Assembly: GCA_030533325.1 (NCBI GenBank) | Contig: JAUNJJ010000018.1 | Coordinates: 1-45,534, forward strand | Source: Oscillospiraceae bacterium | GTDB taxonomy: Bacteria; Bacillota; Clostridia; Oscillospirales; Ruminococcaceae | Direction of reading: 5' to 3' | Length of the DNA stretch: 45,534 nt | Part shown: in pieces, positions 34,292-43,572 of the stretch | Layout: each line of letters opens with the position of its first letter | Numbering within the stretch: the first letter of the stretch is position 1 | Translations under genes and position numbers: made by a program | The notes under the pieces: generated by a model | What the model was told of the DNA's origin: nothing | Seen by the model: only the letters and a program-made list of their open reading frames with translations | The model's database searches: none

Positions 34292-37200
34292 AACCTTTAG
34301 TTCTTAAAATGAAAGCTTTTGGTTCGTATGCTGAAGAAACTTTAATTGATTTTAACAGTCTTGGTACAGGATTGTATCTTGTAACAGGTGACACCGGTGC
34401 AGGTAAAACGACTATTTTTGATGCAATTGTATTTGCTCTGTACGGAGAAGTAAGCGGAAATCACCGCTCTGTCGCAATGATGCACACTGATTTTCTTCCG
34501 CTGTCTGAGGACTCTGTTGTAACACTTGAATTTGAAGCTAATGGTGATATTCATACAGTAACAAGAAAAATTCATTATCCGAAATCCCGTGAATCAAACG
34601 GTTACGGTAAAATGGCTCAGACAGCTGAATTTAAAGAAAGCGGTAAACTGACTATTAAAGGTACAGGAAATGTTACTGACCGTATAACAGAACTTACAGG
34701 TCTGTCATCAACACAGTTTCAGCAGATAATCATGCTTGCCCAGGGAGAATTCAGAAAGTTTCTTGACTCTGACAGTGAAGAACGCGGAAAGATTCTTGGC
34801 AAACTTTTTGACAGCTCTCCATATGCAAATATTCAGAATTATCTTTATGAAGCAGAAAAGAAATTTCGTGACAGAAGAAACTCTGAACAGTACAGGATTG
34901 AAACCGAACTTTCAGCTTTTGTGATTCCGGACGAAGTTTCAGACACAGAACGTGCATATTTTTCAGCTTCACACCCACAGCTTACTGAAACTATGAACAA
35001 GTCTGTATGCGAAACAAAAAAAGCTTTTGATGAAAAAGAAAAGATAAGAGAAGAAATTTCAAAAAAAATATCTTCTCTTGTAGAATACAGAACGAAGGCT
35101 CAAAATCAAAACAATCGTATCGATGAAAAAGAGAAAGCATTAAAAATATACAATGCACTTCTGTCAGAAAAAGATACAGTAAACAGCAAAGAAATAAATC
35201 TGAAGATTTTTGAAAAAGCATACCACGGCGTATTTCCTTATGAAAAATCATTAAATGATAAAAATAAGGAAAAAGAACAGGCTGAAAAAAATCTAAGCCT
35301 TCTTAAAGCAGAAGAAGTTAAGCTTCAGGATATTTTAAAAATACGAATTAAAGAGTCTGAAGAAATATCAGAGCTTGATAAGAAAAAAACAGAACTTACC
35401 AAGAAAATCGGTGAAACAGAAAAAATCATTCCGGATTATGATAAACTTGAAAGTATCAGATCAGAACTGAAAAAACTTGAAACGGAAGAAGCAAAGCTAA
35501 ACAGTGAAAAAGAAAATCTTGAAAAATCACTTAAGAAAAATAAAGACAATTTCGCTAAAGCGGCTTTAATGATTGAAAACCTGAGCAATGCGGGGTCTGA
35601 ATTTGAGATATCCCGAAATGAATCTGAAAAAGCGTCAAAAGAACTTAAAGATATAACGTCCCTTGATGAAGAAATAAAAAAAGTTAAAACTTCTGAATCC
35701 GAACTGGATAACATAAAAAAAGATGTTCTCAGTCATAATAACACATGCAGAGAATTAAGTGACAAATGGAATATGCTTAATCAGAAATTCCTGAACGGTC
35801 AGGCAGCAGTTCTTGAAAAAGAACTAAGAATAAAAATCTCAGAAGAAGGAAAGGCCGTGTGTCCTGTATGTCATTGCGAAGTTTCGTGTATAAACGAAAA
35901 CAATATTATGGACACAGATAATATTCCGGAAAAATCAGAGATTGATGCTGCGTGGAATACGTACAATAAATCAAACGAAGAATATAATAAAATAAAAAAC
36001 AGAGCCGATAAACTCAGTGGAGAAATAAATATCAGAAAAAATCAGCTTATTAGTCAGGGAGAAGAAATTTTTGGAAGCTGTAGCTGGGATACTCTTGCTG
36101 ATAATAATGCAATGTCAGAAAAAATATCTTCTGTCAGACAAAAATCAAACCTCTGTCATGACAGGATGAAAACTGCTGAAGCAAATCTTAAAAAGTTTAA
36201 TACACTTACAGAAGGCCGTAAAAAGCTTGAACCTGTAATCGCAGAAGAAGAAAACAAGCTTAAGATTATTACTGAAACTCTTTATGCTAAGACAGCTGCT
36301 GTAAGCGGAAAAAAATCAGAGATGGATACTTTGCGAAAACAACTGAGTTTTGAATCCCAGAAAGATGCTCTGGCATTTCTGAACAATCTTAAAAAAAGTG
36401 TTGCGGATATCGAGCAGAAAACAGAAAGTCTGAAAACTGCACAGAAGAACGCAGAAGACAAATGTTCTGCTGTCTCCGGAAAGATAGAGACCATGCAGAA
36501 AAATTATTCTGATTTATCACATGCAGCTGAACAGTTATCTGCAGAATATACCGGAAAAATATCTGAGTACGGATTTGAAAGCGAGAATGAATATCATGTT
36601 TCATTGTCACAGTGTGGAACAACCGATCCGGAAAAATGGATTTCTGAATGTCAGAACAGTATAAATGAATTCAGCCGAAAACTTCACTCAGCTTCTGAGA
36701 TGCTGAAAAATCTTGAGGAAGAAACTTCAGGTTTTGAACGTATAGATACTGCAAAAATTTCTGAAGAAATTACTGCAGGAGAGAATGAATTAAAAGCTGT
36801 TGAGCAGATTTGCAGGAAGCTCAATACTGTTTATACATCCAATAAGAAAATCTATGATGACATAATTCAGATTAAAGCTTCTCTTGAGAAAAGTCAGAAA
36901 GCATATGACAGAATTAAGCACCTGTCTGATATAGTAAACGGAACGGCCGGAGAAGGTGGAAAACTTAAATTTGAACGCTATGTTATAGGAAGTGTATTTC
37001 GCGAAATTGTTGAACAGGCTAACTATCGTCTTATCGAAATGAGCGGCGGTAAGTTTGAACTTGTTCACAGAATTGCGGCAAACCGTAAAAACAGTGCTGC
37101 CGGACTCGAACTCAGTATTCAGTCAAATACCGGAACACAGCGTGAATCCGGTTCTGTTTCCGGCGGTGAAGCTTTTATGGTTTCTCTTTCACTTGCCCTC

Positions 37201-37446
37201 GGTCTTTCAGATGTCGTCAAAAATCATGCTGGTGGAATAAAGATGGATTCTATGTTCATTGATGAAGGATTCGGTTCACTTGACGGCGACAAGCTGGACA
37301 AAGCGATGAACGTTTTAAGCAGCCTTGCAGGTGATTCAAGACAGATAGGAATAATATCCCACGTTGAAAAGTTGGGTGAGTGTATTCCGAAAAAGCTCCT
37401 TGTAAGTGGCTCTGATAAAGGAAGCAGTGTAAAAATTATAGTTTAA
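34288..37446 (+). CDS. sbcC: Nuclease SbcC subunit (Rad50-like SMC ATPase)
   Basis: This 1052-residue ATPase has Walker A GDTGAGKTT (34-42), very long coiled coils, a central zinc hook VCPVCHCEVSC, the signature SVSGGEAFMVSLSLALGLS and Walker B SMFIDEGFGSLD. It pairs with SbcD; the genes overlap by 4 bases (ATGA). SbcCD processes DNA ends and hairpins and can cut protein-blocked ends. It is intact and of normal length. It is the last gene of the operon before a terminator. Confidence 0.96.
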   Translation: MKPLVLKMKAFGSYAEETLIDFNSLGTGLYLVTGDTGAGKTTIFDAIVFALYGEVSGNHRSVAMMHTDFLPLSEDSVVTLEFEANGDIHTVTRKIHYPKSRESNGYGKMAQTAEFKESGKLTIKGTGNVTDRITELTGLSSTQFQQIIMLAQGEFRKFLDSDSEERGKILGKLFDSSPYANIQNYLYEAEKKFRDRRNSEQYRIETELSAFVIPDEVSDTERAYFSASHPQLTETMNKSVCETKKAFDEKEKIREEISKKISSLVEYRTKAQNQNNRIDEKEKALKIYNALLSEKDTVNSKEINLKIFEKAYHGVFPYEKSLNDKNKEKEQAEKNLSLLKAEEVKLQDILKIRIKESEEISELDKKKTELTKKIGETEKIIPDYDKLESIRSELKKLETEEAKLNSEKENLEKSLKKNKDNFAKAALMIENLSNAGSEFEISRNESEKASKELKDITSLDEEIKKVKTSESELDNIKKDVLSHNNTCRELSDKWNMLNQKFLNGQAAVLEKELRIKISEEGKAVCPVCHCEVSCINENNIMDTDNIPEKSEIDAAWNTYNKSNEEYNKIKNRADKLSGEINIRKNQLISQGEEIFGSCSWDTLADNNAMSEKISSVRQKSNLCHDRMKTAEANLKKFNTLTEGRKKLEPVIAEEENKLKIITETLYAKTAAVSGKKSEMDTLRKQLSFESQKDALAFLNNLKKSVADIEQKTESLKTAQKNAEDKCSAVSGKIETMQKNYSDLSHAAEQLSAEYTGKISEYGFESENEYHVSLSQCGTTDPEKWISECQNSINEFSRKLHSASEMLKNLEEETSGFERIDTAKISEEITAGENELKAVEQICRKLNTVYTSNKKIYDDIIQIKASLEKSQKAYDRIKHLSDIVNGTAGEGGKLKFERYVIGSVFREIVEQANYRLIEMSGGKFELVHRIAANRKNSAAGLELSIQSNTGTQRESGSVSGGEAFMVSLSLALGLSDVVKNHAGGIKMDSMFIDEGFGSLDGDKLDKAMNVLSSLAGDSRQIGIISHVEKLGECIPKKLLVSGSDKGSSVKIIV

Positions 37447-37448
37447 AT

Positions 37449-37486
37449 AAAAATGCAGGTGACGCACTGAGGTCATCTGCATTTTT
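37449..37486. terminator. Bidirectional terminator after sbcC and the ECF S gene
   Basis: AAAAATGCAGGTGAC pairs with GTCATCTGCATTTTT (one G-U) around an 8-base loop. A and T tracts sit on either side. It overlaps the stop codon of the minus-strand S-component gene. Confidence 0.9.
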
Positions 37487-38171
37487 ATATTCCATATTTG
37501 TATATTATTCTTTTGAATTTATCTCCGAATGGTTTCGAAAAAATCCACAGCCAAAGGGCATTTGAAACTGCATATAAAACTGTATACGGAACAGCTGTAA
37601 CAAGTGCTGCGAGGTATAGTCTGAAGTTAAATCCCTCATTATACCACAGAACTGTCCATATGTCCATTATAAACGAATAAGATATTCCGCATAAAAAGCC
37701 ATATACAGCTGTTGTGATTTTGCTTTTTCTCAACGACTTTGAAAAAACGCCGGCAAAAAAACCTGTGAGTCCCAGTGCAAGCATCTGAAATGCTGTCCAT
37801 GGTCCCTGTCCGAAAAAAATATTTGATATTATTGCAGCCATTGCACCGGCAAGAAATCCTGATTCACTGCCAAGCCAGATGCCGGTTATTATTATCAAGG
37901 CTGTTTCCGGTTTTAATAAAGGGACAAATCGTCCTGTTACACTTAATGCAGTCATAACAGATGTAATTACAATCTTTCTTGTGCCGGAAACTTTTCTTTC
38001 AAAACCTGCAGCGAATAATATTACAGAAAAAAAAGCTATTCCAAGGGAAATAATTATATGCTTCTGACTGTCAAATACAAAAGCACCAAGAACAACAAGC
38101 AGGGGAGTTATAATAAACGGGACAGATATTTTTATCATTTTTTTCAGAACCGGATTTTTAATTATCAGCAT
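37485..38171 (-). CDS. ECF transporter S component, probably cobalamin type
   Basis: This membrane protein has 228 residues from ATG 38171, with about six hydrophobic segments and no binding-protein motif, as for substrate-capture (S) subunits of ECF transporters. The stretch FFGQGPWTAFQMLALGLTGFF matches a pattern I associate with predicted B12-type S components. AAAGGACAGGACAG precedes ATG 38171, which overlaps the ATPase gene by 14 bases; an upstream ATG at 38195 is less likely. It is encoded with its own A and T subunits, so it is a dedicated (group I-like) ECF system. Vitamin B12 or a related corrinoid is inferred from its neighbours. Confidence 0.82.
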   Translation of the reverse strand: MLIIKNPVLKKMIKISVPFIITPLLVVLGAFVFDSQKHIIISLGIAFFSVILFAAGFERKVSGTRKIVITSVMTALSVTGRFVPLLKPETALIIITGIWLGSESGFLAGAMAAIISNIFFGQGPWTAFQMLALGLTGFFAGVFSKSLRKSKITTAVYGFLCGISYSFIMDIWTVLWYNEGFNFRLYLAALVTAVPYTVLYAVSNALWLWIFSKPFGDKFKRIIYKYGI

Positions 38172-39807
38172 ATTCTGTCCTGTCCTTTCTCGCATTTTTT
38201 TTGCAGAGCCTGACTGTATCTTCTACAGTAACTGTATTTTTAAAATATCCTTTTGTCATTCTGCACACTGCTGTTGTATAGAATGTGTTTTCAGAGAAGA
38301 ATTCAGATGTTTCTCCTTCAGACACTACTGTTCCGTTAAACAGCAGAGCACATCTGTCAGCACATTCAGCTGCAAATTCTATATCATGAGTTACGATAAT
38401 AACTGTGATTCCTTTTTCCTTAAGTGACTTCAGAATATTTATAAAAATCTTTCTGGAAAGAGCATCAAGACCTTTTGTTGGTTCATCAAGCAAAAGAATC
38501 TGCGGATTTGATGTAAGAACCTTTGCAAGGGCGGCAATCTGCTGTTCGCCTCCGGAAAGATCATATGGATGCCTGTCCATAAAACTGCTTATATCAAAAG
38601 GGAATTCTTCCGGATTAAAACCGCATTCAGACAGTTCTTCTGCAACGGTGTTTTTTAGAAAAAGAGTCTGAACATCCTGTGGCAGCATAGCTAAACAGTT
38701 TTTATACAGGCCCTGATTTTTATATTTCGTAATTTTTTTCCCGTTTATATTAATATTACCACTGTATATTTTTAAAAGTCCTGATGCAGCGAGTAGAGTT
38801 GTGGATTTTCCTGAACCGTTACTTCCAAGAAGACAGAAGATTTCATTTTTGTATACCGAAAGATTTATTCCTTTCAGAATATCATGCGAATTTTTTTCAT
38901 ATCTGAAATATACATCGGAAAATTCAACTGCTTTTTCGTCGAATATGGATTTCTTTTCAGGTAAAATGCTGTCAGTATCGTTTGTAAACGTATTTTCTAT
39001 ATATTTCCTGCCTTCGCGAACAGTGAGCGGACAATTTCCCTGTGTTTCAAATTCAGCAAATATTCTTGACGGGGCCGGCATACATGACATTATCCTACGA
39101 TTGTTTCTTACGGAATTGATTACATCAACAGGTTTTCCATCTGCGGTAATACTACCGTTTTCCATAATGATAAGTCTGTCACATACAGGAATTACATCTT
39201 CAAGTCGGTGCTCAGTAATTATTATAGTTATTGAAAAATCATCATTCAGTCTTTTCAGTGCAGTGATGAAGTCAGCAGATGCAATAGGGTCAAGCTGTGC
39301 TGATGGTTCATCAAGAATGAGAATTTCCGGATTCATAATAAGTACAGAAGCAAGATTCATAAGCTGAATCTGACCACCTGATAGTTCAGATGTTGGTTTG
39401 TCATACCACTCGGTTATTCCGAAGTATGAGGAGATTTCAGCTGACCGCCTGGCGATTTCCTTAGGATTAGTTCCTGTATTTTCAAGGCCGAAGGCTATTT
39501 CATGCCAGACACGGTCTGTAACAACCTGAAGTTCAGGTTTCTGCATAACGTATCCTATTTCAGAAGCAGAAGTTCTGCAGTTTGTTTCACACAGTAATTT
39601 CCCTTTGTAGAAAATGTTACCCGAAACATTTCCGGTCGGAGATATTTCAGGTTTAAGCATTTTAAGAAGAGTCGATTTACCGCATCCGGTAGGACCGCAC
39701 AGTACAGTGAAGTCACCTTTTTTTATATTAAATGATATATCCTTCAGTGTCGGAGATGAACTGAGCGGATAAGTAAAATTCAGTTTTTCGACACTAAGTA
39801 TTTCCAT
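38158..39807 (-). CDS. ECF transporter ATPase, two ABC domains fused
   Basis: This 549-residue protein carries two complete ABC ATPase domains (EcfA-like plus EcfA'-like). Domain 1 has Walker A GPTGCGKST (38-46), signature LSGGQIQ and Walker B ILILDEPSAQLD. Domain 2 has GSNGSGKST, LSGGEQQ and ILLLDEPTKGLD. The usual pair of separate ATPases is here one chain. It drives the ECF importer on the cytoplasmic side. GGAGG lies before ATG 39807; the start overlaps the T gene by 28 bases. Confidence 0.93.
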   Translation of the reverse strand: MEILSVEKLNFTYPLSSSPTLKDISFNIKKGDFTVLCGPTGCGKSTLLKMLKPEISPTGNVSGNIFYKGKLLCETNCRTSASEIGYVMQKPELQVVTDRVWHEIAFGLENTGTNPKEIARRSAEISSYFGITEWYDKPTSELSGGQIQLMNLASVLIMNPEILILDEPSAQLDPIASADFITALKRLNDDFSITIIITEHRLEDVIPVCDRLIIMENGSITADGKPVDVINSVRNNRRIMSCMPAPSRIFAEFETQGNCPLTVREGRKYIENTFTNDTDSILPEKKSIFDEKAVEFSDVYFRYEKNSHDILKGINLSVYKNEIFCLLGSNGSGKSTTLLAASGLLKIYSGNININGKKITKYKNQGLYKNCLAMLPQDVQTLFLKNTVAEELSECGFNPEEFPFDISSFMDRHPYDLSGGEQQIAALAKVLTSNPQILLLDEPTKGLDALSRKIFINILKSLKEKGITVIIVTHDIEFAAECADRCALLFNGTVVSEGETSEFFSENTFYTTAVCRMTKGYFKNTVTVEDTVRLCKKNARKDRTEYADN

Positions 39808-40652
39808 TTAATTTGAGCCTCCGTTTCAATAAATGATGGTGTTAATGCAAGCAGTACATAGGCGGTTATTCCCAAAATCTGTGCAGAGTTTATTTTACTG
39901 AAGTTTATTTCGGGATAAAAATTAAAATTCATTGAATAAACTGAAAATACAGTTAAAGAAAAACATATCAGACTCAGGATAATCAGAAAAATATCACATT
40001 TTCTGAACCGAAAAGTTTTCATCTGTGTTCGCTTTCCGCATCCGAACCCTCTTGCTTCCATACTGTCAGCAGTAGTAATTCCGTTTTCAAGAGCCCATGT
40101 TACAAGTATAGAAAAAATTCTTGTATATCCCCGGATACTGTCAATAATATTATCATCATTAAAAAGTCCTGTTGCTCTCTGCGAATCCAAAGTTTTCCTG
40201 AATTGTTTTCTGAACAGTTCAGCAAATCTTAAGGTCATCGATAATACAAGAGAGATTTTATCGGAGAAAAAAGCTGTAATGTAGAATAGCTTGTCAGATG
40301 TAATCAACGCAGAATAGGCTCTGAACCAGTACAGTGCGCCGATAATTGCAGCAGAAGCATTCACTCCGTAAAGCAGTGCCTCAAGCGTTATCGGATTATT
40401 ATTGAAAACAAAAAGCACTGTTTTTCCATTATGTGAAACAAGTGGATTAACAAGAGAGAATAATAAAAACAGCATAAAGAAGAAGCCATGGGTTTTCCCA
40501 TGGTTTCTTCCATTTAAAATTAAGAAATACAGAACTGAACCTGTAAGAGATATAAAGACAAAAACCGGATGTCCGGAAAACATTGCAGTTAATATGGTGC
40601 ATAAAAACCATATTGTAACTGCAAGAGGATTATAATCTGAAAATGGAAGCAT
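39780..40652 (-). CDS. ECF transporter T component (EcfT/CbiQ-like)
   Basis: This 290-residue membrane protein has four to six hydrophobic segments and a long cytoplasmic coupling region, LRFAELFRKQFRKTLDSQRA ... TADSMEARGFG. The Ala-Arg-Gly (ARG) signature couples the T subunit to the ATPases. Its ATG shares one base with the stop of the upstream toroid-protein gene (TAATG), so the two are translationally coupled. Confidence 0.9.
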   Translation of the reverse strand: MLPFSDYNPLAVTIWFLCTILTAMFSGHPVFVFISLTGSVLYFLILNGRNHGKTHGFFFMLFLLFSLVNPLVSHNGKTVLFVFNNNPITLEALLYGVNASAAIIGALYWFRAYSALITSDKLFYITAFFSDKISLVLSMTLRFAELFRKQFRKTLDSQRATGLFNDDNIIDSIRGYTRIFSILVTWALENGITTADSMEARGFGCGKRTQMKTFRFRKCDIFLIILSLICFSLTVFSVYSMNFNFYPEINFSKINSAQILGITAYVLLALTPSFIETEAQIKWKYLVSKN

Positions 40653-42490
40653 TATTCATACACCTCACCAAGATCACGTCCAAGATCACATGTATACAGC
40701 CATTCTATTTTATCTCCGTCTTTAACTGTATATTCTCCGCATCCGACAGATGGTGTGATACCATTTACATGATATACCCATCCGGATAAATCACCAAACT
40801 CAAGTTCGTAAATATTATTTATTCCGGCAATATATACTGAAGAAGATGTTCCCTTCGAATCAATAAGAATTTTATTTTTCCTTGCCGCTTCGTTCAGTAT
40901 ATCATAAACGGTATATCCTTCTTCTATAAAGTAGTTATCTCTTTCAAGAATTATTCCGTCTTCAGGAATAGTATCTTTATCAGATTTTCCTGCAATGGTA
41001 TCACATCTTATTTCAAAAGAAACTGTACCAGTAATATTTTCTTTAGTTTCTGCAGTCCCGCTGTAGTAACTGTCTGTTGATTTAAAATCAGTTAAAATAA
41101 TAAATAACGTTACTGTACCTGCAGCAATAAGCAGGAAGATAAAGTTCTTTGGATTACGTTTACCGGTAAAGAAAAAAATTAATGCAATACCTCCGAATAT
41201 ACAAAATGTAATTATTATCGCTGATTTTTTATAATTCTTCTGAGCTGAAGCTGTTTTATTAAGAAGAACTGTTTCTGAATCTTCATTAAATTCAGAAATA
41301 AAAACTGATTCAGAAACAGCTGATGTTGAATACGGCAGAGATGTTGCTTCTGTACATTCTGACACAGCTGTAGTTTCAGAGATTTCTGAGGACTGAGATA
41401 AAGATGAAGCTGTAACACTGACTGCAGAAGAAACTTTTGCAGTATCAGTGTAGACTGTTTCATCAGGGATATCAGTATTGATATCGCCAGATGAATCCTG
41501 TTCTGTTCCGTTTTGCTGCGGAGTCTGGATTTTTTCTGTATGAAATACAAAGAAAGGGAAGCGTCCTTCAGTCATCATTTTATATGACGTCATTGAATAC
41601 AGAGCCTGAATTGTTGCTGTTTCGTTAGTGCCTCCATCAGAGACGTGATGAAATCCACCGTTATCATCTCTGAACTTTACTATTCCGTCAATTACTGTGT
41701 TTCCGTTTTTAATAAATCTGTCATCGTGCTGACAATCTATGCCAATACTTGAAAGTGCAGTCAGAACCTGTGATGCACTTTCTGAATTTTCAGTACCAAA
41801 GCTACTGTATCCTCCGTCCTCATTCTGGCGCTGTGATAAAAAATCAAGTCCGCGGTTTACTGCGTCATTTACACTCTGTATGTTGTAATAATACGGAGCT
41901 AAAGCACATATTGTCATAGCTGTTACGTCAACATCTCCATATTCTCCGAAAAGTGCCCAACCGCCGTCGGAAAGCTGAAGTGAAAGCAGGGCATCAGTTA
42001 CTGAAGAGACATTAAAGCTATTTGATGAATATCCGTTGTTGATTACATGTAAACTGTAAATCCAGCTCATTATACCCTGCTGTCCCGAGGAATTATCAAG
42101 ATATTCATTAATATAGCTGCTTGTACTTCCTGAGGCTATAAGAGCAAGAGCATACTTTAATCTTGATGATGCAGATTCTGTACTGTTATTGTCGAGATAG
42201 TTTATAAGTGCTTTTTCGTATGATGAGAAATCAGTATAACCGCTCTGACTTAAAGTCATTATATACCATTCGGAAGATATCCCCGCACCGGAAACAAGTC
42301 CGTTATCTTTCCATTCGCTGACACTGCCTGCTCCGGATTCAGAAAGCTTATATGATATAATACCGTCGATAAGACTCTGAATCTCATCGACGGTATATTC
42401 GCTGCATTCAGCAATTGAAGCCGATGAACACAGTACAAAATATAAACTAAAAATTAAAGACAGTATCAGTGATAATTTCTTACTTTTCAT
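40652..42490 (-). CDS. Membrane-anchored alpha-toroid plus transcobalamin-like beta-domain protein
   Basis: This 612-residue exported protein has a signal peptide at 1-27. Residues about 30-315 form an alpha/alpha-toroid like squalene cyclases and prenyltransferases, seen as repeats LQLSDGGWALFG, RQNEDGGYSSFG and FRDDNGGFHHV, each followed by a helix. A Ser/Thr-rich linker (320-410) leads to a tight pair of membrane helices (about 423-441 and 450-468). Residues about 485-612 are a DUF4430/transcobalamin-C-like beta domain (VYDILNEAARKN ... GWVYHVNGITPSVGCGEYTVKDGDKIEWLYT). A toroid followed by this beta domain is the layout of animal intrinsic factor and transcobalamin. It lies in an operon with a full ECF transporter, so a B12-delivery role is likely but unproven. 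It overlaps the upstream gene by 11 bases. Confidence 0.85.
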   Translation of the reverse strand: MKSKKLSLILSLIFSLYFVLCSSASIAECSEYTVDEIQSLIDGIISYKLSESGAGSVSEWKDNGLVSGAGISSEWYIMTLSQSGYTDFSSYEKALINYLDNNSTESASSRLKYALALIASGSTSSYINEYLDNSSGQQGIMSWIYSLHVINNGYSSNSFNVSSVTDALLSLQLSDGGWALFGEYGDVDVTAMTICALAPYYYNIQSVNDAVNRGLDFLSQRQNEDGGYSSFGTENSESASQVLTALSSIGIDCQHDDRFIKNGNTVIDGIVKFRDDNGGFHHVSDGGTNETATIQALYSMTSYKMMTEGRFPFFVFHTEKIQTPQQNGTEQDSSGDINTDIPDETVYTDTAKVSSAVSVTASSLSQSSEISETTAVSECTEATSLPYSTSAVSESVFISEFNEDSETVLLNKTASAQKNYKKSAIIITFCIFGGIALIFFFTGKRNPKNFIFLLIAAGTVTLFIILTDFKSTDSYYSGTAETKENITGTVSFEIRCDTIAGKSDKDTIPEDGIILERDNYFIEEGYTVYDILNEAARKNKILIDSKGTSSSVYIAGINNIYELEFGDLSGWVYHVNGITPSVGCGEYTVKDGDKIEWLYTCDLGRDLGEVYE

Positions 42491-43433
42491 TTTTACGGCC
42501 TGCTGCTAAAAATGCTGCAGCACCGGTTGCTAAAAATGTACAGAGAAGTCCGCTGATGCTCTTGTCACCTGTCTTAGGTGCAGAAGCTGCTGTTACAGCT
42601 GTGGAAACTGATGCAGATGCTGTTGTTCCTGCTGTAGTTTCTGATACTGATACAGAAGTACTTTCATAAACAGATGTTGTGGATTCTGGTTCTGTTGTTG
42701 CTGTGGTTTCTGAAACAGTTGTTTCAGCTGCTGTGCCATTTACGTTTACAACACATACCGGCGGAACAAGAATCATGTTTTCAGATGATGCACTGATTAC
42801 GAAGTTTCCTGTTTCTTCAAGCCTTATAACAACATTTCCTTCAGCATCTGTTTTATATGTTGTAAGATTTCCGTTTACGATGATTGCGGCGCCTTCAACT
42901 TTTTTTGTAACAGGATTCCACTGTTCGTCATACCCTGCCGCTGAAAGAGTGAGCTTAAGTTCATCACCTGAGTTAATCTCTGCACTGTTTATGTCAAACC
43001 AGCAATATGTGTCGGACCATGCAGATGTATCAGTATAGACGAAGGCATTAACAAAATCACCTTCTGCGACAGCATCTCCAAGGCTCATTGCCGCTTTGTT
43101 GTTTACATAGTAGCCATAGCTTCCGCCATTTTCAGTTCCCCAGAGTTTTGTGAGTGAAAGACCATATTGCGTTTCAGCAAAACCATATCCGGCAGAAGCA
43201 CCGCCTTCAAATTCTTTCTCATGTGCCAGGTAAAGTGCATCGTTTATAGTGAGCTTCCCGTCATTATCAATATCAGTTACAGAAATTTCTTCCTGAACCA
43301 GTACCGGATTTCCGTCTTTATCAGCTATTGTAACATTTACATTTACTGTATCAGTTTCTTCAGCGAATGAAACTGAACAGGCAAGTGAACATGTGAGCAG
43401 AACCGCTGCTGCAGAAATAAAGTATTTTTTCAT
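42480..43433 (-). CDS. Sortase-type surface protein with calcium loop and DUF4430-like domain
   Basis: This 317-residue protein has a signal peptide at 1-24. A dockerin-like calcium loop, VTDIDNDGKLTINDALYLA (about 52-70), is inserted near the start. A domain with GSYGYYVNNKAAMSLGDAV and DFVNAFVYTD resembles the transcobalamin-like beta domain of the next gene. Then come a Thr/Ser/Glu-rich stalk (about 230-280) and a cell-wall sorting signal: APKTGD, a hydrophobic stretch and RKNEK. It is presumably attached to peptidoglycan and acts ahead of the membrane-bound toroid protein, as the outermost ligand binder. It is the first gene of the five-gene ECF operon. Confidence 0.78.
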   Translation of the reverse strand: MKKYFISAAAVLLTCSLACSVSFAEETDTVNVNVTIADKDGNPVLVQEEISVTDIDNDGKLTINDALYLAHEKEFEGGASAGYGFAETQYGLSLTKLWGTENGGSYGYYVNNKAAMSLGDAVAEGDFVNAFVYTDTSAWSDTYCWFDINSAEINSGDELKLTLSAAGYDEQWNPVTKKVEGAAIIVNGNLTTYKTDAEGNVVIRLEETGNFVISASSENMILVPPVCVVNVNGTAAETTVSETTATTEPESTTSVYESTSVSVSETTAGTTASASVSTAVTAASAPKTGDKSISGLLCTFLATGAAAFLAAGRKNEK

Positions 43434-43466
43434 AATATCATTCTCCAGTTGATTTATTATAAATTT

Positions 43467-43495
43467 ATCTTAACACACATTTTGTAACAAGTCAA
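43467..43495 (-). promoter_or_regulatory. Promoter of the ECF/transcobalamin-like operon
   Basis: Minus-strand TTGACT (43490-43495), 17-base spacer, TAAGAT (43467-43472). The leader before ATG 43433 is under 30 bases, too short for a cobalamin riboswitch. Confidence 0.78.
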
Positions 43496-43505
43496 CGAAT
43501 GTCCA

Positions 43506-43539
43506 AAAATCTGTATGATTTAATAAAAATACAGATTTT
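43506..43539 (-). terminator. Probable terminator of the right-edge membrane protein gene
   Basis: Minus-strand AAAATCTGTAT pairs with ATACAGATTTT around a 12-base loop, with a short T run after it. It lies about 35 bases past the stop at 43573. Confidence 0.65.
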
Positions 43540-43572
43540 AAAAGTTGAAAAACCGTAAATTTTAATTTTTGA

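Noticed and set aside
43434..43572. Possible cobalamin riboswitch before the transcobalamin-like operon
   Set aside because: The promoter leaves a leader of under 30 bases, and no B12-box-like sequence is visible on the minus strand. Regulation, if any, is by other means.
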